64,000 bases of DNA from CAXRDE01 sp964229355 (GTDB lineage: Bacteria; Cyanobacteriota; Sericytochromatia; UBA7694): assembly GCA_964229355.1 (NCBI GenBank), contig CAXRDE010000005.1:124001-188000 (forward strand), read 5' to 3'. The notes under the pieces are model-generated. The model did not search any database and had not been told where the DNA came from. It worked only from the letters and a program-made list of their open reading frames with translations. Positions 41,924-50,458 of this stretch are shown piece by piece. The translations under genes were made by a program, and so were the position numbers. Position 1 is the stretch's first letter. Every line of letters starts with the position of its first letter.

Positions 41924-42640
41924 ATGTCCATCCGTCAGGAACTCCACTCTTTTTCTCAAGGACTTCACCGTAAAGAAGTCAGCATTTTTTTACTCAGTGC
42001 CGTTTTACTGACCTTACAACACTATCTGGCCATGTACCCGGTATTGGCGAATTCTTTGAAACCCTGGGTACCCGCAGAGCAGTTAGAGATGTGGGGATCT
42101 TTGAGCTGGTGTGCCAGCATTTTTGTCTTATACGCCCTTTTGCCTTCGCTGTGGATTCGCTTTTACGTTAAAGAGTCGCTATGGGATTATGGTTGGGGCT
42201 GGCAAAATTTGCATAAGCACCTGGGCCCCTATTTGTTTTTTTTCGGCATCATGCTCGTGCCCATTGGTATTGCGGCCAACACCAGTGCGTTTCAAAGCAC
42301 CTACCCCTTCTTTGATTATGTCAAAACCAGCTGGGCCCTTTTTGTACTCTGGCAGGCGGCCTATGCCTGCCAATTTATTGCCGTGGAGTTCTTTTTTCGG
42401 GGTTTTTTAACCTTTGGCTTGCACCCACGCTTTGGTAATTATGCCTATTTTATTAGCGCGGTGCCCTATTGCATGGTGCACTACAGTAAACCTTTAGGAG
42501 AGTCCTTAGGTGCAATTATCGCAGGCATTGTGTTGGGCCATTTGGCTTATAAAAATAAGTCCATTTGGGGTGGGGCTCTCTTACATTGGTTGATTGCATT
42601 AAGTATGGATCTTAGTGCACTGCTTTTGAGTCAACTTTAA
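41924..42640 (+). CDS. CPBP-family (Abi/CAAX-type) intramembrane protease
   Basis: A 238-residue polytopic membrane protein. The CPBP motifs are recognisable: the first is AVEFFFRGFL (residues 153-162), the second HYSKPLGESLGAIIAG with His186, and the third GGALLHW with His221. In most active members the first motif is EExxxR, but here the first Glu is Val154 and only Glu155 remains, so activity is uncertain. Related proteins cleave or bind prenylated or other membrane proteins and sometimes give bacteriocin immunity. The upstream 225 bases include a TGCTATACT extended -10-like sequence at 41772-41780. It overlaps the convergent papain gene by 29 bases. Confidence 0.82.
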   Translation: MSIRQELHSFSQGLHRKEVSIFLLSAVLLTLQHYLAMYPVLANSLKPWVPAEQLEMWGSLSWCASIFVLYALLPSLWIRFYVKESLWDYGWGWQNLHKHLGPYLFFFGIMLVPIGIAANTSAFQSTYPFFDYVKTSWALFVLWQAAYACQFIAVEFFFRGFLTFGLHPRFGNYAYFISAVPYCMVHYSKPLGESLGAIIAGIVLGHLAYKNKSIWGGALLHWLIALSMDLSALLLSQL

Positions 42641-44060
42641 GCAACGCAAAAAAAACCTCAGGACGACTTATCCCAAATTTATCGCTGTAAAAAACGGGTT
42701 GCCAATAAACTTGCTCCCCGGCACGCAATGCCTGGAGCAAATCCTCCGGAAGCTCCGCCTCCCACCGGTAAGAAGTGACTCCAGCTTCCTGGGTTTCAGC
42801 AATGTGGGCCTTAATAGCCCACTGTCCATTGGGTAGCTGATAACGGGGGTTTTTCATGTTTGCTTGAAAAGGCAAATATTGCCGTCCTTTACGCTGATAA
42901 AACCCGACCACAATTTCAGGCGCCGAAAAAGGCGTGGCAAAGCGAACCGTTCCCGATAAGCGGTTCCCTGCGAACGCGTGCTGAAGCCAATCTCCCTGAG
43001 AAGACACAGAAGCCGCTTTGCGGCGTTCAAGCTGAGAAACGTCCACTTCAGACTCTGCCTGCTGCACCAGCGCTTCATCTTTTTTAAGTTTTTTCTCCTC
43101 GGTCACGGCATCATTTAAACGAGGAGACGCAGGAGCTGGCTTGGCCACCGGCGCCCCTGACCCAAACGCCTCAGTGGGTTCCGGTGATAGCCCCTGGGCT
43201 ACGGGCGGCGTATTCCAGGCATCTTTGGCCACATAAGCTTCGCGGGCAGCCCGGCGAAAATGCCGATAATTGACCCACCCAAACCCCTCTTCTCCCCATT
43301 GAGATCCCCAGGAGTTCATCACCTTAAAAGCCCGTTTGGCGTCATCATAGCCGACCACTACCACCGCATGCCCTGAACGGGGAGAGCCGTTAAATTGCTC
43401 CCAAACACCGGTTTGCAGTCCATAAAACCCCTTGTCAATCAACATGCCTACCATGACTGGATAACCCGCCTGCACCTGAGACTTGACTTCCAAAATATCT
43501 GCCACATTCACCTGACGCCAATAGGCAATACGAAAGCGGCGCGCCTTTAACAGTTGAGCCTCAGAAGGCAATTGGGTAATATTGTCCGGTAAATAGGGCA
43601 TATCGGCCCAGGACAACGCCCCCCGCTCACGCAGGAGATTCAGAGCATCTACCAGGGTGGCCCCGCCATCTCGCCCCTGATGGATTTGATTATAAACAAA
43701 AGCAGGACTAAAAATATGCGACCAATGGGGCTTACCCTGAGACACGAGTGTATACCGCTGCTCCATTTTTTCTTGATAGGTTTTTACCGCGTACGCGCTG
43801 GCCCAGGCTGCACAAGAATTTTGCTGTTGTTGGTGACCCGGCGGGGGCATATGGCTGGCTAAATCCACGCGATGGGGTAACTCGTAACCGGCATAGGGCA
43901 ATTCAGCCAGGGGAATGCCTCGCAGCTCTTCGGGGGGAACAAAGCGTAGCCCCTGCCCCCCGGGTGCCAGGGATGCGGACTGAATGCGCGGGGGAGTGGG
44001 TGGAATCTGAGAGGACAACAACAGACTCCCTAACCCCAATATCCAAAATCGGCTTCCCAT
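42612..44060 (-). CDS. Papain-like (C1A) cysteine protease, exported
   Basis: A 482-residue protein with an N-terminal hydrophobic export signal (GSRFWILGLGSLLLSSQ). The C1 peptidase domain spans ~60-275. The active site is complete: the Gln of the oxyanion hole in HQQQQNS, nucleophile Cys83, His231 in SGHAVVVVGYDD, and Asn249 in VMNSWGSQWGEEGF. Residues ~280-345 are a linker of Ala/Pro/Lys/Glu, and ~350-480 a beta-rich C-terminal domain. No pro-domain is evident. The target is unknown. It starts 9 bases after the L,D-transpeptidase stop, so the two probably form one envelope-acting operon. Confidence 0.9.
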   Translation of the reverse strand: MGSRFWILGLGSLLLSSQIPPTPPRIQSASLAPGGQGLRFVPPEELRGIPLAELPYAGYELPHRVDLASHMPPPGHQQQQNSCAAWASAYAVKTYQEKMEQRYTLVSQGKPHWSHIFSPAFVYNQIHQGRDGGATLVDALNLLRERGALSWADMPYLPDNITQLPSEAQLLKARRFRIAYWRQVNVADILEVKSQVQAGYPVMVGMLIDKGFYGLQTGVWEQFNGSPRSGHAVVVVGYDDAKRAFKVMNSWGSQWGEEGFGWVNYRHFRRAAREAYVAKDAWNTPPVAQGLSPEPTEAFGSGAPVAKPAPASPRLNDAVTEEKKLKKDEALVQQAESEVDVSQLERRKAASVSSQGDWLQHAFAGNRLSGTVRFATPFSAPEIVVGFYQRKGRQYLPFQANMKNPRYQLPNGQWAIKAHIAETQEAGVTSYRWEAELPEDLLQALRAGEQVYWQPVFYSDKFGISRPEVFFALLKVDSKAVH

Positions 44061-44069
44061 GACGGCTCC

Positions 44070-45164
44070 TTAAGATTGTTGACTCACCCACATTTGATAG
44101 TTTTCAAACACAAAGGGCTGTCGCGCCTGACGGAAAATCTGAATCGAGGTGCCGACAGGTACATGTTCATAGACCCAGTAAGCCCCGCCAATGTTCAACC
44201 ATTCATTTTTTTCTTTTACCCATTTATTGCTTAAGCGCAAACAACCATGAGAGGCTGGCACGCCCAAATAATAAAGGTATGACTCTCCCGTCAGACCGTG
44301 ATTACCGTATTCATAGCTATAACCCGGTACCAAAATCGTTGTCCAAAAAGGCATCACCGACTCATACAGGGTGGATTTAGGAGACGCTGCCTTAACGCCC
44401 AATTTAAACGTTCCCGTGGGCGTAAGTTTATCGGCGGTCGCGCTAGAGGTCAACAAGCGCTGTACCAGCTCACCTTTGTGCATAATTTGATAGTACTGAC
44501 GTTGGGCACTCCCGCTGCGTACATCATGATGTAAATTTACCAATACCGACCAATCATCTGGATTACGACTCCACTGACGCTGAAGCGGCCGCGGGAAAAT
44601 CGTCGCTGGAAAAGGTTTGACATAGGCCAACACATTGCGGGTAGGCAGCTCAGGGTTATCGGTTTCAATGCGAATGACCTTTTTGCCCGGCGCGCGAAAA
44701 CGCAAATTAAAACGCTGGGATTGCGCGCCATTGAGGGTAAAAGACAATTTTTGGGTCATCTTGTTCTTGCCCTGATAGTCCATATCTTCAAACACAATTT
44801 GTCCTTTGACAGGAAACTTACGCACAGCGCCCATGGCTTGCAAACGCAGCGAGGTATTTTGTCCTTCGACGGCCTCAGCCAGTGAAAAAGAGACCCTGGG
44901 TTTTCCTTTGCCCACAGGGGGCGTGGGACGTGGGCTGGGCGGAAGCGTGGGTGCAAAAGAAGGGGCCACAGTGGGTAAAGGTACAGGGGTTTCTTCAGGC
45001 ACCGGGCGCGCTGAAGGGCTGCGCGCAGGCAAAGGGGTGACCGAAGGGAAATACTCAGGGGTCATTTCGGGTAAAATGGGTTCTTCATCGTTCTGAGCCA
45101 GAACAGGCAGGCTGACACACAACAAAGCGGTCAAAACAAAGGGTACAATGCAACGTGACATCAT
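44070..45164 (-). CDS. Exported L,D-transpeptidase (YkuD domain)
   Basis: A 364-residue protein with a signal peptide (MMSRCIVPFVLTALLCVSLPVLAQ), then a ~60-residue Pro-rich linker and a beta-rich domain (~95-185). The YkuD catalytic domain lies at ~205-355 with the active-site motif ASHGCLRLS, giving His306 and Cys308. Such enzymes make 3-3 peptidoglycan crosslinks or attach lipoproteins to the wall. The second Met is an equally good start. The papain-like protease gene follows by 9 bases. A CGATAA-type box lies upstream on the minus strand near 45180-45187, but its -35 partner has poor spacing. Confidence 0.9.
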   Translation of the reverse strand: MMSRCIVPFVLTALLCVSLPVLAQNDEEPILPEMTPEYFPSVTPLPARSPSARPVPEETPVPLPTVAPSFAPTLPPSPRPTPPVGKGKPRVSFSLAEAVEGQNTSLRLQAMGAVRKFPVKGQIVFEDMDYQGKNKMTQKLSFTLNGAQSQRFNLRFRAPGKKVIRIETDNPELPTRNVLAYVKPFPATIFPRPLQRQWSRNPDDWSVLVNLHHDVRSGSAQRQYYQIMHKGELVQRLLTSSATADKLTPTGTFKLGVKAASPKSTLYESVMPFWTTILVPGYSYEYGNHGLTGESYLYYLGVPASHGCLRLSNKWVKEKNEWLNIGGAYWVYEHVPVGTSIQIFRQARQPFVFENYQMWVSQQS

Positions 45165-45247
45165 GAAAACAGGGCTCGCTTATCGTTAACTTTACATATC
45201 TTTAAGAGTCTTACATCATCTTATCAGAGAATCAGGAGCAGACAGCA

Positions 45248-45472
45248 ATGGGATTAGGAATGGATACCGCCTATAAAATGGTGGGACCCGTCATCTTTGG
45301 CATGGTGCTGGGTTATTATTTGGATCAGGCCCTCGATACCCGGCCCTGGTGGATGCTCGGGCTTATTTTTCTGGGCATTGCCACCGGTTTTTGGAGCATT
45401 ATTAAGCAGGTCTATTATCCAGAAGCTTATGAAGAGGAATCCCCCAAAGATCCTCCCCCCCCAAAAGCGTAG
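45248..45472 (+). CDS. atpZ: AtpZ/AtpI-like small membrane protein
   Basis: A 74-residue protein with two transmembrane helices. The first has GPVIFGMVLGYYLDQAL, and the second follows PWWMLGLIFLGIATGFW, the pattern of the AtpZ/AtpI family. These proteins are usually encoded at the head of F-ATPase operons and act in c-ring assembly or magnesium/calcium transport. No other atp gene is in the window, so it is separated here. An AGGAG ribosome site lies ~10 bases before ATG 45248. It is divergent from the L,D-transpeptidase. Confidence 0.8.
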   Translation: MGLGMDTAYKMVGPVIFGMVLGYYLDQALDTRPWWMLGLIFLGIATGFWSIIKQVYYPEAYEEESPKDPPPPKA

Positions 45473-45499
45473 CTTGTTAAGAAATATCCTTCGGCGAAC

Positions 45500-45527
45500 T
45501 TGGATTTTTCAGGTTCTGTATTAGAAT
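45500..45527 (+). promoter_or_regulatory. Promoter of the 1381-residue NHL gene
   Basis: -35 TTGGAT (45500-45505), a 16-base spacer, and -10 TAGAAT (45522-45527), 27 bases before the ATG. This is a sigma-70-like site, so the gene need not depend on read-through from atpZ. Confidence 0.55.
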
Positions 45528-45554
45528 AGGTATAACAAAGCAGACGAGGCAATC

Positions 45555-48500
45555 ATGGCAAGATCAAAGATAACCAATGAAATTCTCCAGGAAGCTCTCA
45601 TTGAGCGCCAACTGGTAGAAGCCAACGCCCTTCAAGAACTTCTTCAAAAACAAGCCCAGGATTTTCAAACCCACCAACATAAGGTCGCTGGCACCGCCTA
45701 TGTCATCGATCTGGCAAAACAAACCTTGCGTCTTCAGCAACACCCATCAGGGGAAGTCCTTGAAACCTACGCCTTAAATGCTTCTCCCCAACGCTTCAAC
45801 GTAGAAGACTGGGACAGCTGGGGCAGCCACGTTTTATTGGCGGACACCGAAGAAGGACAGCGTCAAGAAGTCTTTGATCGTGAATTGGGCGCACCTTACG
45901 GTCTTGTGGTCACCGATAGCAAGGTATATCTCTATAATGAGGGCCGCTTAGACAGTGAGTATTTAGGCCTCTCTAAGCACGCTCTATTCGCAGGCGTCTA
46001 CAAAGGGAAAACCGAACACGGCCCCTTTGATCTTTACCTATCTCCCAATAAAAAATACCTCTGCTTGAGCAACCGGGGTGCGGGACAACTGCGCGTTTTT
46101 AATTTAGAGACACGAACCCTTTCTGAGCCCGTCGATATTCGTGCTGCAGGAAGCAACAGCACCCTCAACGTCGCCATTGATGAAACCAAAGGCCTCGCCT
46201 ACATCACCGATAACCAAAGTGCAGGACTTTATAAACTGCATTTAGAAACCCTTGAAGTAGAGCGACAACGGGTGGGTTTAGGCATCCTGGGCAATCTGGC
46301 CATGGCTCCCACGGGGGAACACATTTTCTTGCTGAGCATTAAGCCCAATGTAGGCCTGCATTATGTCAACACCACGTCCTGGAGCTCCGAAAAAGACATC
46401 AAGCTAAAAGGCGAGCTGTTTAAAGCCGACAGCAGTGACGCCTGTGATCTGTTGAGCGTATCTCCTGGCGGCGAGTTTGTGATGGTCATGAGCTACTTAA
46501 ACAGCCCGGACCCTTTTACCCCCGTGCTCAGCGTAATTGATGCCAAGCAGGTCAAAACCTTACGCCGTTACTCCTTAAAAGACGGTATCAAGCCTTATCA
46601 ATTGGCCTATACGGCGACCAATGCCGTCGCACCTTATACCCGCAGTTTAGAAGCCCTGGTTCTGGAAGCACAATTAATGGGTCCCCAGGCCATGTGGAAT
46701 TTAAAACGTGATCTCAGAGCCCAATGGGGAGAGGACCCGGATATTGAAGAAGCTCCTCCTAGTCTTGAGACGGAAGAACCCGACGAAGATAGCACTGAAA
46801 CCACTGACGAAGCCCCTGCCACAGAAGTCACTGACGACAAGTCCGAAGAAGAGACTTTTCTGGAAGTGGAATATCAGATTATGGATATTGCCACCAGCAC
46901 AGAGAACAACCCTGATGCGGACACCTTGAATATCACCCCTAAAAAAACAGGGCACATTGTCTTGCCTCCCGAAGCCCGAGAAGAAATCTACGATATTTTA
47001 CTCAGTACCTTTCAAAAGCAGGTGGATGAAGACATCAGCACCTATGAAGACGTCGTACAACGCCTGAGCGATGCCGCCGAAAAAGCGCGGGTAGAGCTTG
47101 AAGACTATGATTCCACCATCGTGCAATTGGACGATCTGTTTGAGGGCCACGGCCTCAAAAGCGTCATTGTACGCGAAGCCATCGTCATGATGCTAGAACT
47201 CAAGGAATCGGTAAAGGATCAGGCCCGTCTGGTGCCCCACGAGTGCCCCAACTGTAACCAAAAGCTCCTGGGCAGCTGGGATTGTAATGTGTGCGGTTTT
47301 GAGCTTGAAAGCCCAGACCGCGCCAATAAACGGCGCATTGCGTCTGCAGAACCCACCGCAAACTTGCCCCGAGGCCACGTGGTGGTGCCCGATCCTCAGG
47401 GGTTACGCATCTTACAGCTCAACCCCTATAAATACGTCAGCTGGAACTTAGATCCGGACCAGCTCTCCTGTGATTATCCTGTGGATACCCTCTGGATGCC
47501 CAACGACAATGTCATGGTGGTGGACAAAGACGGCAACCAAATTCTTGAATTGGGCCTCCGAGGCAAGATCTTTTGGCGTTTTGATACCCATGCCAGCCCG
47601 TCACATCGCCTGGATGAGCCCGTTAAAATTACGTACTTTTTTCCTGAAGACAGCGGCGATCGTCACTGGCTGATTGTAGACCAGGGGAACCACCGGGTCA
47701 TCGAAGTCAATCGCCAACACGAAATCATTCGCGAATTCGGCGTACAGGGGATTCCGGGCAGTGAAGGCAGCAACTTACACAGTCCCAGTGATGTGCAGTT
47801 CACCCATAACGAAACCTATCTGATTACCGACACCGGCAACCACCGGGTCATTGAGTATAAGAAAAATGGGGGCATTGAACAGATCTTCGGCAGTAAACTT
47901 GGGCTCAAATCGCCCACCGCGGCACTGCGTTTGTTCAATGAAAACACCCTGATTCTGGATGCCGGCAATTACCGTCTTTTAGAGATCAACCCCGGCGGTG
48001 AAATCGTATACGAATGCACCTACTACACCCCCGATATGGAAAAGGCCTTCCGGGTGGTATCCCCCATCAAAATGATTCGTTTGATCAACAAAGATATTTT
48101 GATCATGGACGAAGACAAGATGCTTCAGATTATGCTGCCCGCTCAAAAGTTGGTGTGGCACAGCAAGATCGAAGATCTTGCCTTTCAGCCCAAGGTGGAT
48201 GCCCCTGAAGTGGTCATTGACGCCGATGGTAACGAGCGTTTAGTGTATAAGGTGGTGGATCACGGTGAAATGCGCCCCGTACGCCTGGCCCAGAAAATTA
48301 ACTTCAAGCGGATGCAAAAACTGATTGAAGCCCGCTTAAGGGGAGAAATTAACCCCGAAGAAAGCAGCGATGGCAAAAGCCACAATGCCGCCGACAAGCT
48401 GCGCGCCCTGATCGAAGATCGCAAATTAGAGTCCAAACGCACCCTGCGCCGTGAACTCACCCTGGACACCTTTCAGCCTTCAGAAATTTTCCAGGCAGAG

Positions 48501-49700
48501 GACACCGAGCTCAAAGGCTTGCGCCATTACGCGATCGACAAACATCACAATGCGATTATTCGTATCAATCGCAAGGGAGAGGTCAAATGGCACTATGGTT
48601 TTGAAATGGGGCAAGCGCTGTCTCGCCCCTACCACCTCACCGAAACCCGACGCACCCTGTTGGTGGCAGATACGGGCAATAACAGGGTGGTAGAAATTTC
48701 AAAAACCGACAAAGAAGTGATCGCCGAATTCAAAGGCCCCGAAGGAGACGCCCTGGGAGGCCCCCGTGCTGCCCAACGTTTGAGTTTTGGGCGCACCTTA
48801 ATTGCTGACCAACGCAACAAACGTTTGGTAGAGCTCAACAACCGCGAAGAGATCACCTGGGAGTTTAAACGCATGGGGCAAATTTCATCGCCCCAATACG
48901 TCGAAGAGCTCGAAAACGGCAATATCCTCTTTGTGGACTCGATGCTCAACAGCGTTCGGGAAGTGGATCGCGAAGGCAATTTGCGTTGGTCCTACGGCAG
49001 TCGCCTCAAAGGCACAGGCCCGGGCCAACTGTTCGCTCCCGAGTTTGCCACCCGCCTCAGCAACGGCAATACCTTAATCGCCGACACCCGTAACCATCGC
49101 ATTTTAGAAGTCACCCTGGATGGCAAAGAGGTGTGGCGCTATGAAGGCAATAAGACGTTGCGGCAAAAAATCCTCAACCCCACCCGCGCTGAGCGCTTAG
49201 ACAACGGGAATACGTTTATTACCTATAACAACGGGCGAGAGCTGGCGGAAATCTCGCCCAATGAAGAACGCGTCTGGTACTTCAAAATGGGCAACGATGT
49301 CTTTTTGCCACCCATTAGCAGCGAAAACCGGGGCAAAAAGCAAATGGTCGAAAAAGTTACGCCTTACTATAACCCCATCGAGAAACGCCTCATACGCTCT
49401 GCCGAAGAAAAAGCCATGTGGGGAATGGAAGCCCACATTACCCTGATGGAAAACTGTCTTATGAAGTCAGTACGTGCCTCATTGGTCCTTATGATGCTAG
49501 AAAAATCAGGAACGGTGGTGAAGACTTTCCCTTCCCCCGAAGAAATTTTGGCAGACAAATTTGGCAAAGAGATCATTATCTCTTTCATTATGGATCCCGG
49601 CAAAGATGCTGAAATCGTGGCCGAAGATATCCGCTATATTGGCGAAGTGGAACAGGCGCAAATGGAACGCATTGTTTTTGAAGACACGGTTAAAGTTTGA
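45555..49700 (+). CDS. Large NHL/propeller protein with zinc ribbon and CheA P2-like C-terminus
   Basis: A 1381-residue protein without a signal peptide, so probably cytoplasmic. Residues ~1-45 form a charged helix, and ~50-385 a first beta-propeller (YVTN-like). An acidic linker follows at ~395-445 and a helical part near 470-555. A zinc ribbon has Cys564, Cys567, Cys577 and Cys580. Then come two long sets of NHL-type repeats (DTGNHRVIEY, DAGNYRLLEI, DTGNNRVVEI, DTRNHRILEV) at ~595-870 and ~980-1250. The last ~85 residues (from GMEAHITLMENCLMKSVRAS through SGTVVKTFPSPEEIL) match the CheA P2 domain, which binds CheY. I know no named family with this combination. A propeller protein that links to chemotaxis signalling is an inference. 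Confidence 0.85.
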   Translation: MARSKITNEILQEALIERQLVEANALQELLQKQAQDFQTHQHKVAGTAYVIDLAKQTLRLQQHPSGEVLETYALNASPQRFNVEDWDSWGSHVLLADTEEGQRQEVFDRELGAPYGLVVTDSKVYLYNEGRLDSEYLGLSKHALFAGVYKGKTEHGPFDLYLSPNKKYLCLSNRGAGQLRVFNLETRTLSEPVDIRAAGSNSTLNVAIDETKGLAYITDNQSAGLYKLHLETLEVERQRVGLGILGNLAMAPTGEHIFLLSIKPNVGLHYVNTTSWSSEKDIKLKGELFKADSSDACDLLSVSPGGEFVMVMSYLNSPDPFTPVLSVIDAKQVKTLRRYSLKDGIKPYQLAYTATNAVAPYTRSLEALVLEAQLMGPQAMWNLKRDLRAQWGEDPDIEEAPPSLETEEPDEDSTETTDEAPATEVTDDKSEEETFLEVEYQIMDIATSTENNPDADTLNITPKKTGHIVLPPEAREEIYDILLSTFQKQVDEDISTYEDVVQRLSDAAEKARVELEDYDSTIVQLDDLFEGHGLKSVIVREAIVMMLELKESVKDQARLVPHECPNCNQKLLGSWDCNVCGFELESPDRANKRRIASAEPTANLPRGHVVVPDPQGLRILQLNPYKYVSWNLDPDQLSCDYPVDTLWMPNDNVMVVDKDGNQILELGLRGKIFWRFDTHASPSHRLDEPVKITYFFPEDSGDRHWLIVDQGNHRVIEVNRQHEIIREFGVQGIPGSEGSNLHSPSDVQFTHNETYLITDTGNHRVIEYKKNGGIEQIFGSKLGLKSPTAALRLFNENTLILDAGNYRLLEINPGGEIVYECTYYTPDMEKAFRVVSPIKMIRLINKDILIMDEDKMLQIMLPAQKLVWHSKIEDLAFQPKVDAPEVVIDADGNERLVYKVVDHGEMRPVRLAQKINFKRMQKLIEARLRGEINPEESSDGKSHNAADKLRALIEDRKLESKRTLRRELTLDTFQPSEIFQAEDTELKGLRHYAIDKHHNAIIRINRKGEVKWHYGFEMGQALSRPYHLTETRRTLLVADTGNNRVVEISKTDKEVIAEFKGPEGDALGGPRAAQRLSFGRTLIADQRNKRLVELNNREEITWEFKRMGQISSPQYVEELENGNILFVDSMLNSVREVDREGNLRWSYGSRLKGTGPGQLFAPEFATRLSNGNTLIADTRNHRILEVTLDGKEVWRYEGNKTLRQKILNPTRAERLDNGNTFITYNNGRELAEISPNEERVWYFKMGNDVFLPPISSENRGKKQMVEKVTPYYNPIEKRLIRSAEEKAMWGMEAHITLMENCLMKSVRASLVLMMLEKSGTVVKTFPSPEEILADKFGKEIIISFIMDPGKDAEIVAEDIRYIGEVEQAQMERIVFEDTVKV

Positions 49701-49702
49701 GC

Positions 49703-50458
49703 TTAAGGGTGTTGGCCTGGGCGCAAGAAATAGCGCCCAGCCAGCCGGTGACAGCCGTTGCGTTCAAATACGCGTTGCATCGCCACATTGGCGTGCCCGG
49801 TGGAGCCAATATAGCGCTTCACCTGCCGTTGTGCCAGGGAAGCCAATCCCCATTGATGCAATAAAGCACCGTAGCCTTGCTGGCGAAAGGCCGGCATCAC
49901 GCCAAGATAAGACAGGGTGCCCTCTGTGGGCTTATCCTCAAAAATTTGTGGTAAAACAACGCCTACGGCCTGCTCTGTAGGGGTAAAAGCCACCCACCAC
50001 TGCTCCGCGTCAAAGGCTGCTCCCGCATGAGCCAGCAGCTCTTCGAATTCTTGCTCTGGCTGGGTCGCGGCAGAGGCTTCAGGATCGTCACTGGCAGCCT
50101 CGGTTAAATAGGCGAGAAAGGCAGCCTCTCCCAACGTGGCCAGACTCTGCCAGTGCAAGGTATTGTCAGGAAAAGCCAAAGTCTCATCTAACTGGCGCTC
50201 ATACAGATATTTGCACCGGGCGGTTTCAAACCCCTGAGCAAAAAGCCATTGCAAAATAGCGGGGGCGCGGTGGTCATCGATCATCAGCGTTTTTTCTGAG
50301 CTCAGACAGGTGCGCAAAGCCGCTAAAAACAAATCTTGCTGCACAGGATTTACATTCTCCACGCCCTGCCAGGTCTGAATGACCCAACACAAATCGGGCA
50401 AAGGGCACAGCACCACGTGTATGCCCTCAGCCCGATAAGACCATGGGGAAACCGTCAT
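49703..50458 (-). CDS. GNAT-family acetyltransferase
   Basis: A 251-residue protein. The C-terminal ~110 residues have the GNAT pattern: the strand TLSYLGVMPAFRQQGYGALLHQWGL, with an acetyl-CoA binding R/Q-x-x-G-x-G/A motif (RQQGYG), then a final segment NVAMQRVFERNGCHRLAGRYFL. The first half is specific to this group. I set the start at ATG 50458, where the codon overlaps the ychF stop by one base; an extension to 50530 would lie inside ychF. The substrate is unknown. It is translationally coupled to ychF, a pairing that I cannot explain functionally. Confidence 0.86.
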   Translation of the reverse strand: MTVSPWSYRAEGIHVVLCPLPDLCWVIQTWQGVENVNPVQQDLFLAALRTCLSSEKTLMIDDHRAPAILQWLFAQGFETARCKYLYERQLDETLAFPDNTLHWQSLATLGEAAFLAYLTEAASDDPEASAATQPEQEFEELLAHAGAAFDAEQWWVAFTPTEQAVGVVLPQIFEDKPTEGTLSYLGVMPAFRQQGYGALLHQWGLASLAQRQVKRYIGSTGHANVAMQRVFERNGCHRLAGRYFLRPGQHP

